Below are positions 60,053 to 64,000 of a stretch of DNA of 64,000 nucleotides, piece by piece. This DNA is from Alphaproteobacteria bacterium. GTDB lineage: Bacteria > Pseudomonadota > Alphaproteobacteria > Micropepsales > Micropepsaceae. Location of the stretch: NCBI GenBank assembly GCA_017983635.1, contig JAGOBA010000008.1, forward strand, positions 1 to 64,000, written 5' to 3'. The first letter of the stretch is position 1, and each line of letters opens with the position of its first letter. Below the pieces are notes generated by a model that ran no database searches, was not told the origin of the DNA, and saw only the letters and a list, made by a program, of their open reading frames with translations. A program made the position numbers and the translations under genes.

Positions 60053-60820
60053 CTAAGACTCTTGAAGGCCGCCAGATAGGTGGTGAACGATGTACCGCGA
60101 TGCCGGATGCCTCAGCCGCCTGAGTTCAGCGATCACCGCATTGTGGTTATAGTCAACACGGCGATGCTCAATTTCGTATCCGCCTGCGTCCGCAGACAGG
60201 GCCACATAGCTTGCCCGCAGGTCAAAAGGAAGCGGATTGGAAACGCTGCCCAAGTTTACCAACCTTCGACCATTCACAAGGCGATTCATGGGGCGGTGCG
60301 TGTGCCCTGCAAGGATGAGGTTCGCGGTGCTCGCCGCAACCAAGGCGTCCAATTGTTCATCAGACCAATCGGGCCTTAAACCCGGACCATCGTCGTTACC
60401 AGGTGAGGCGTGAACTCCGAGTGCACGCGTTCCGTCCGGGAGCTCGCGTAAAATTTCCGTGGGCAGCCGTTCAATCCAATCTAGCCAACCCGTCGCGGTA
60501 AGGCACCCTTGTGTCCAGGCAAACGTCCCTGCGCATTCAACTAAGGCTCTGAGCTTTGTGGGATCACTGGCCGCATCACTCATGCTCGGCGCTGGACGGT
60601 CTTGGCCTGTGAAGACATAGCGGTCTGTATTTCCCTTGATGCATCTCAGGTTTGGAACCGCATTGAGCATCTCCAAGACCCTGACGGGATGCGGTCCCAT
60701 GGCAACAATGTCACCAAGAACCCAAATCTCGTCAGCGCCGCCGGTGCGCCGGATATCATCCAAGACGGCAGCGAGCGCCAGGTCGTTGCCGTGAATATCT
60801 GAAAGTGCAGCAATCCTCAT
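60053..60820 (-). CDS. Calcineurin-like metallophosphoesterase (YfcE/MPP type)
   Basis: A 255-residue dinuclear phosphoesterase with all five motifs: AALSDIHGNDLALAAVL (D-x-H), VLGDIVAMGP (G-D), IKGNTDRYV (G-N-x-D/H variant), LGVHASPG (H) and LAGHTHRPMNRL (G-H-x-H). In motif III the usual H/E after G-N is T-D, a common variant in the YfcE/MJ0936 group. Substrates may be phosphodiesters or nucleotides. GC of a sample at 60301 is 58%, slightly low. Isolated gene on the minus strand. Confidence 0.9.
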   Translation of the reverse strand: MRIAALSDIHGNDLALAAVLDDIRRTGGADEIWVLGDIVAMGPHPVRVLEMLNAVPNLRCIKGNTDRYVFTGQDRPAPSMSDAASDPTKLRALVECAGTFAWTQGCLTATGWLDWIERLPTEILRELPDGTRALGVHASPGNDDGPGLRPDWSDEQLDALVAASTANLILAGHTHRPMNRLVNGRRLVNLGSVSNPLPFDLRASYVALSADAGGYEIEHRRVDYNHNAVIAELRRLRHPASRYIVHHLSGGLQES

Positions 60821-60896
60821 GCGAGACCTAAGTACAATGACTGTCGGGAAAAGAATATGAACTGAGTAGATCAGCGTCCCGCCCGCGAATCACAGA

Positions 60897-61232
60897 TCAC
60901 GATGCGTTGGCGCAGACGTATTTGTAGACGCCGTCGCCGACGGATCCCGGGACGATCGGGCGGCCTTCGTTGCGCCAGTTGGGGTAGTTGTAGCCGTCCA
61001 TGGCATAGAGCTTGATGGTGTAGGCCGTCGCGGTTTCGCAATTCACGGCGGCGTCGGATTTTTCGGAGTATCTGACGGTGAAGTAGACGAGGCCGTCGCT
61101 GCCCCGCCGGATGCTGTCCTTGTCGACGGAGGCGCCGATTTCCTCATCGACGACGACCACCCAGTTCTCGGCTTGGGCCGCTGTCGCCGTGAGCAGCAGC
61201 ACCGCGATGATGGACGTGAGTGATAGGCGCAT
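60897..61232 (-). CDS. Small secreted protein, surface-adhesin-E-like
   Basis: A 111-residue protein with a signal peptide (MRLSLTSIIAVLLLTATAAQ, cleaved before AENW). Its mature part has the order VVVVDEEIGASVDKDSIRRG, FTVRYSEKSDAAVNCETATA and GDGVYKYVCANAS with two cysteines that could pair. The pattern recalls the surface-adhesin protein E family, with low confidence. The upstream ATG at 61256 adds eight residues without signal character. Confidence 0.68.
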   Translation of the reverse strand: MRLSLTSIIAVLLLTATAAQAENWVVVVDEEIGASVDKDSIRRGSDGLVYFTVRYSEKSDAAVNCETATAYTIKLYAMDGYNYPNWRNEGRPIVPGSVGDGVYKYVCANAS

Positions 61233-61316
61233 GTCGTTCCCCTGCCCCGGTGTCATCGGTCAGGCATGGTAGGCGTCGCCACGCCAAATGACAAATTGAG
61301 CGGGGCTGCGCGCTGG

Positions 61317-61742
61317 CTACGGCTTTGGCTCTTGGGATTGTTGGCGGAAGGGCCAGCTGATCACGCCGCCGCAGAAGAGGGCCCACCAGACGATGACGGG
61401 TTGGAACGCTAGTCTGGGTCCGTGGTACCACCAGCTGAGGCGCGTGCCGCCGATCATGATGTCTTCCATCGCATGCTTGACGTTGGCCGGGAAAACGCAA
61501 ACCGCGTAGAGCGCGAGCATCACGCCGGCTGCGTAGCGCAGACGCGTCGTGAGCAGGGCGACAGCGCCCGCGATCTCGGCCGCGCCGGTCAGCAGCACGG
61601 TTTCGCGCGGGAACGGCACCCAATCCGGCACGATCGGCAAGAAGACCTCCGGCGATCGAAGATGCACGATGCCCACAAACCCGTACGCCGCCGCGAGGAT
61701 GTAGCGCAACACGGTTCGCAGTCGCTCGATGCGCGGTGTCAT
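61317..61742 (-). CDS. DoxX-family membrane protein
   Basis: A 141-residue membrane protein with four helices: LRYILAAAYGFVGIVHL, TVLLTGAAEIAGAVALLTT, YAAGVMLALYAVCVFPANVK and PVIVWWALFCGGVISWPF. The GIVHLRSPEVFLPIVPDWVP segment and AEIAGAVALL are the DoxX signature. Family members participate in thiosulfate, quinone or oxidative-stress chemistry, not established here. The start at 61742 is preferred; the longer open frame upstream lies inside the preceding gene. Confidence 0.85.
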   Translation of the reverse strand: MTPRIERLRTVLRYILAAAYGFVGIVHLRSPEVFLPIVPDWVPFPRETVLLTGAAEIAGAVALLTTRLRYAAGVMLALYAVCVFPANVKHAMEDIMIGGTRLSWWYHGPRLAFQPVIVWWALFCGGVISWPFRQQSQEPKP

Positions 61743-61819
61743 GTTCGCAGACTCTGTCTTATGGCGTGACAGCCACGCTATACGAGATGGCGGGACAGCG
61801 CCTTCATCAACAAGCCGAA

Positions 61820-62206
61820 TTACCTGCCGGTGGCCGGCTTTGGCGGCGGCACGCGATCGACCTTGTCGAAGAACTTGCGGCCCAGTGCCACCAGCTGTCC
61901 GTCGCTGAGGTGATCGACGGTTTCCCAGCCCGCGATGCAGGGCACAAGGGCGGCGCGGTGCTTTTCCACGTCGTGCCTGAAGTCCGCTTGCGACTGGCGC
62001 GATCCCGTCACCAGGATTTCCTTGACGCCGGCCAGCGCATCGCAAACCTCGCCGAAAAACTCGTGTACCGCGCGCACGTCGCTGCCGTGCTGGCGCGTAT
62101 AGTGGGTGTGATCCTTGACGGTCTGGGCCTTCACGTCCGTTCCGTTGAACTGCTGGATCTTCGCGTTGTGATGGTCGATCCAGAGGACCGCGTGGAATAG
62201 TGTCAT
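61820..62206 (-). CDS. Small eRF1-domain-like protein (translational machinery protein family)
   Basis: A 128-residue protein beginning MTLFHAVLWIDHHNAKIQQF and continuing with HGSDVRAVHEFFGEVCDALA, ILVTGSRQSQADFRHDVEKH and LVALGRKFFDKVDRV. It resembles short bacterial proteins annotated as translational machinery or eRF1-domain-like; the molecular role is unknown. AAGGAG lies before the ATG at 62206, supporting that start over an open extension to 62278. Upstream of DoxX, 77 bases apart. Confidence 0.7.
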   Translation of the reverse strand: MTLFHAVLWIDHHNAKIQQFNGTDVKAQTVKDHTHYTRQHGSDVRAVHEFFGEVCDALAGVKEILVTGSRQSQADFRHDVEKHRAALVPCIAGWETVDHLSDGQLVALGRKFFDKVDRVPPPKPATGR

Positions 62207-62519
62207 GATCAAGCTCCTTCGCTGCGCACCGGTTCTGGGGTTGCGCGTTGCAACTCTTGGCCGCCACAGAACGCGCAACGCACAGCATCGGTCTTGATCT
62301 AGGTCAGGCCACTAGGGCGCTCAAAAGGTGGCGTCGTATCTGCCTCCTCGTTGAACGGCCGCCCTGTCGTGCCCGTTTCTCCCCTGCCGGCTTTACCGGC
62401 AGCTCCCGGGTGCAACCGGTGGGGGCGCTCTGACGATGCCGTGATGTGGGGCGACCTGGACCGAAACTCCCGTTCGGGCCTAGCATCACGCCGACCTTTG
62501 AGGAACGGGTGGGTTTGCA
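62207..62519. other. Divergent intergenic region with a hairpin
   Basis: 313 bases between the divergent eRF1-like and DUF885 genes. It has a perfect 7-bp hairpin CTGCCGG-CTTTA-CCGGCAG at 62384-62402. I see no convincing promoter consensus and no short gene. Confidence 0.5.
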
Positions 62520-64000
62520 ATGATCAGACGGACTTTGCGCGTATTTCTGTGGCTGCTCGCTATCGCAGTGGTCATTGGCGGCTATGCGGGCTACCGGCTT
62601 GTGTGGGGCACACCCTTTACGATTACGCAGCTTGCCGACCGGCAGGCCATTTTCTTCTTATTGGATTCACCGGAACTGCTGACGTCGATCGGCCTCGTCG
62701 ACGGCACGATGCTCGATTTCCACTCCGGCAAGTTCTCAGATTATGGCGTCGCCGAACGCGATCGCAATTTCGCCGTCGCCGAGCGAAACCTCGCCGAGCT
62801 GAAAGCCTTCGACCGCGCGTCGCTGAGTCTTCAGGATCAAATCACATACGACGTCCTGCAGTTTCAGTACGCAAGCATACTTGACGACCGGAAGTTCGCT
62901 TGGACCTCCTCAGGCGGCCTGTACGCGATCAGCCCCATGTGGGGCGGCCAGATCGGCGTCATCAATTTCATGATCCAAGGCCACACGATCAAGAACCGTC
63001 TGACTGCGGAAAACTACGTCAAACGAGTCGGCCTTATTGCCGAGCGGCTCGATAAGGTGACGGCGGAAGCCCAACGCCAGTACAAGCTCGGCGTCGTCCT
63101 GCCGGTATCCTTGCTCGATAAGTCACTGGCGATCATCAAAGATAACGTGGCGCCGAAACCGTCGGAGCATCCGCTTGTGCAGACGCTGGCCGAGAAGATC
63201 GACAAGGCGAAGCCGGCCGACATCGACGCGGACCTGAAGGCAAGTCTGATGAAACAGGCGGCAAGCTCGATCGAGTCGACGATGTATCCCGCCTACGCGC
63301 GGATGACGGCGGTGCTGGAAAGCATGCGCCCCGCGGCCGAGAAACAGAGCGACGGCGTCGACCGTCTGCCCGGCGGCGCGGCATACTACGCGCTCGCCTT
63401 GCGGCGCAACACAACGACGGACTACACGGCGGATCAGATCCATCAGTTGGGTCTGGATGAAGCGGCGCGGATCACACGCGAGATGGACGCGATCCTGGTC
63501 TCGCAAGGCTTGGCACAAGGCACCGTCGCCGAGCGAACCAAACAGCTCGGCGAAGACCCAAAATACTTATACGCCAACACCGACGAAGGCCGGGCGCAGA
63601 TCTTGGCGGAGTACGACCGTCTGTTGAAAGAAGTGCTGGCCGTGACGCCGCAATACTTCTCGACCATCCCATCCACAAAGCTCGAAGTCCGCCGCGATCC
63701 GCCGGCCTCCGAGAAAGGCGGCTCAGGCGCCCACTACAATGCCGCCGCACTCGATGGTTCCAGGCCCGGCGTGTTTTACGCGAACCTGCGCGACACGAAA
63801 GAAACGCCGAAGTGGTCGATGAAGACCCTCGCCTATCATGAGGGAATCCCCGGGCATCACTTCCAGATCGCTACTGCGCAAAACCTCAAGGGCCTGCCCT
63901 TCATCCGGCAACAGACGCTGTTCACGGCCTATGCCGAAGGCTGGGCGCTCTATGCCGAACGCCTCGCCAAGGAAATGGGAATGTACAATGACGACCCGCT
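62520..64000 (+). CDS. DUF885 family peptidase-like protein, 3' end beyond the window
   Basis: 493 codons are visible and the frame is still open at the right edge. A signal anchor (MIRRTLRVFLWLLAIAVVIG) is followed by helical regions and, from about residue 385, the DUF885 core: RRDPPASEKGGSGAHYNAAA, RPGVFYANLRDTKETPKWSM and TLAYHEGIPGHHFQIATAQ, with the metalloprotease-like motif H-E-G-x-P-G-H-H, then FTAYAEGWALYAERLAKEMG. Full-length relatives have about 580-620 residues, so roughly 100 are missing. It is probably an exported or membrane-anchored zinc peptidase; the specificity is not known. Confidence 0.9.
   Translation, partial: MIRRTLRVFLWLLAIAVVIGGYAGYRLVWGTPFTITQLADRQAIFFLLDSPELLTSIGLVDGTMLDFHSGKFSDYGVAERDRNFAVAERNLAELKAFDRASLSLQDQITYDVLQFQYASILDDRKFAWTSSGGLYAISPMWGGQIGVINFMIQGHTIKNRLTAENYVKRVGLIAERLDKVTAEAQRQYKLGVVLPVSLLDKSLAIIKDNVAPKPSEHPLVQTLAEKIDKAKPADIDADLKASLMKQAASSIESTMYPAYARMTAVLESMRPAAEKQSDGVDRLPGGAAYYALALRRNTTTDYTADQIHQLGLDEAARITREMDAILVSQGLAQGTVAERTKQLGEDPKYLYANTDEGRAQILAEYDRLLKEVLAVTPQYFSTIPSTKLEVRRDPPASEKGGSGAHYNAAALDGSRPGVFYANLRDTKETPKWSMKTLAYHEGIPGHHFQIATAQNLKGLPFIRQQTLFTAYAEGWALYAERLAKEMGMYNDDP

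Overview
The window is chromosomal DNA from a GC-rich alphaproteobacterium. A 60-base sample at 46741 counts 65% GC. The class assignment rests on several signals: a ROSE-type RNA thermometer and RpoH-like promoters in front of small heat-shock genes, groES-groEL behind a CIRCE operator, a FecR/CHASE2/TpsB cluster, and general protein similarity. I cannot place it below class level; Hyphomicrobiales or a neighbouring order is a guess.

Layout. 1-2.5 kb: a GNAT acetyltransferase and two outer-membrane beta-barrel proteins. 2.7-8.5 kb: a TPR-sulfotransferase and a Pat-like acyl-CoA synthetase/acetyltransferase between two Hsp20 genes, each with a heat-shock-type promoter. 8.7-12.5 kb: an HSL-type esterase, a RAYT-like transposase that has lost its catalytic residues, a 5'-nucleotidase lipoprotein and a NADAR protein. 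12.8-14.8 kb: fasciclin, cytochrome b and a Tat-exported molybdopterin oxidoreductase. 14.8-20.7 kb: threonine aldolase, a glycosyltransferase/DUF2064/GST operon, and a tryptophan-to-kynurenine pair. 20.9-26 kb: a response regulator and a 1562-residue hybrid kinase with six PAS domains. 26-29.9 kb: esterase, methyltransferase and groESL. 30-35.3 kb: a TpsB transporter divergent from FecR and a CHASE2 kinase. 35.3-51.6 kb: DsbD/redoxin, housekeeping and lipid metabolism genes (thiolase, haloalkane dehalogenase, patatin phospholipase, SDR, aldo/keto reductase, PaaI thioesterases, enoyl-CoA hydratase).

From tRNA-Phe (51.7 kb) onward the window becomes accessory-like. About 1 kb of gene-poor sequence contains a seven-copy 13-bp tandem repeat. 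A DinB-family gene follows. Then comes a compact, lower-GC (about 50-53% in two samples), tightly overlapping four-gene operon: a beta-class DNA methyltransferase, a ParB-like protein, an SNF2-type helicase and a DUF3883-like PD-(D/E)XK nuclease (53697-58602). I read this as a candidate anti-phage modification/restriction system whose composition I do not recognise as a named type. Its promoter region has three closely spaced symmetric or repeated motifs. On the far side lie a truncated flavin monooxygenase and an 80-bp REPIN-like inverted-repeat element.

The last 4.5 kb carry small secreted or membrane proteins, a metallophosphoesterase and the 5' part of a DUF885 peptidase-like gene that runs off the right edge. 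One tRNA gene is present; no rRNA, CRISPR array or complete insertion sequence was seen.
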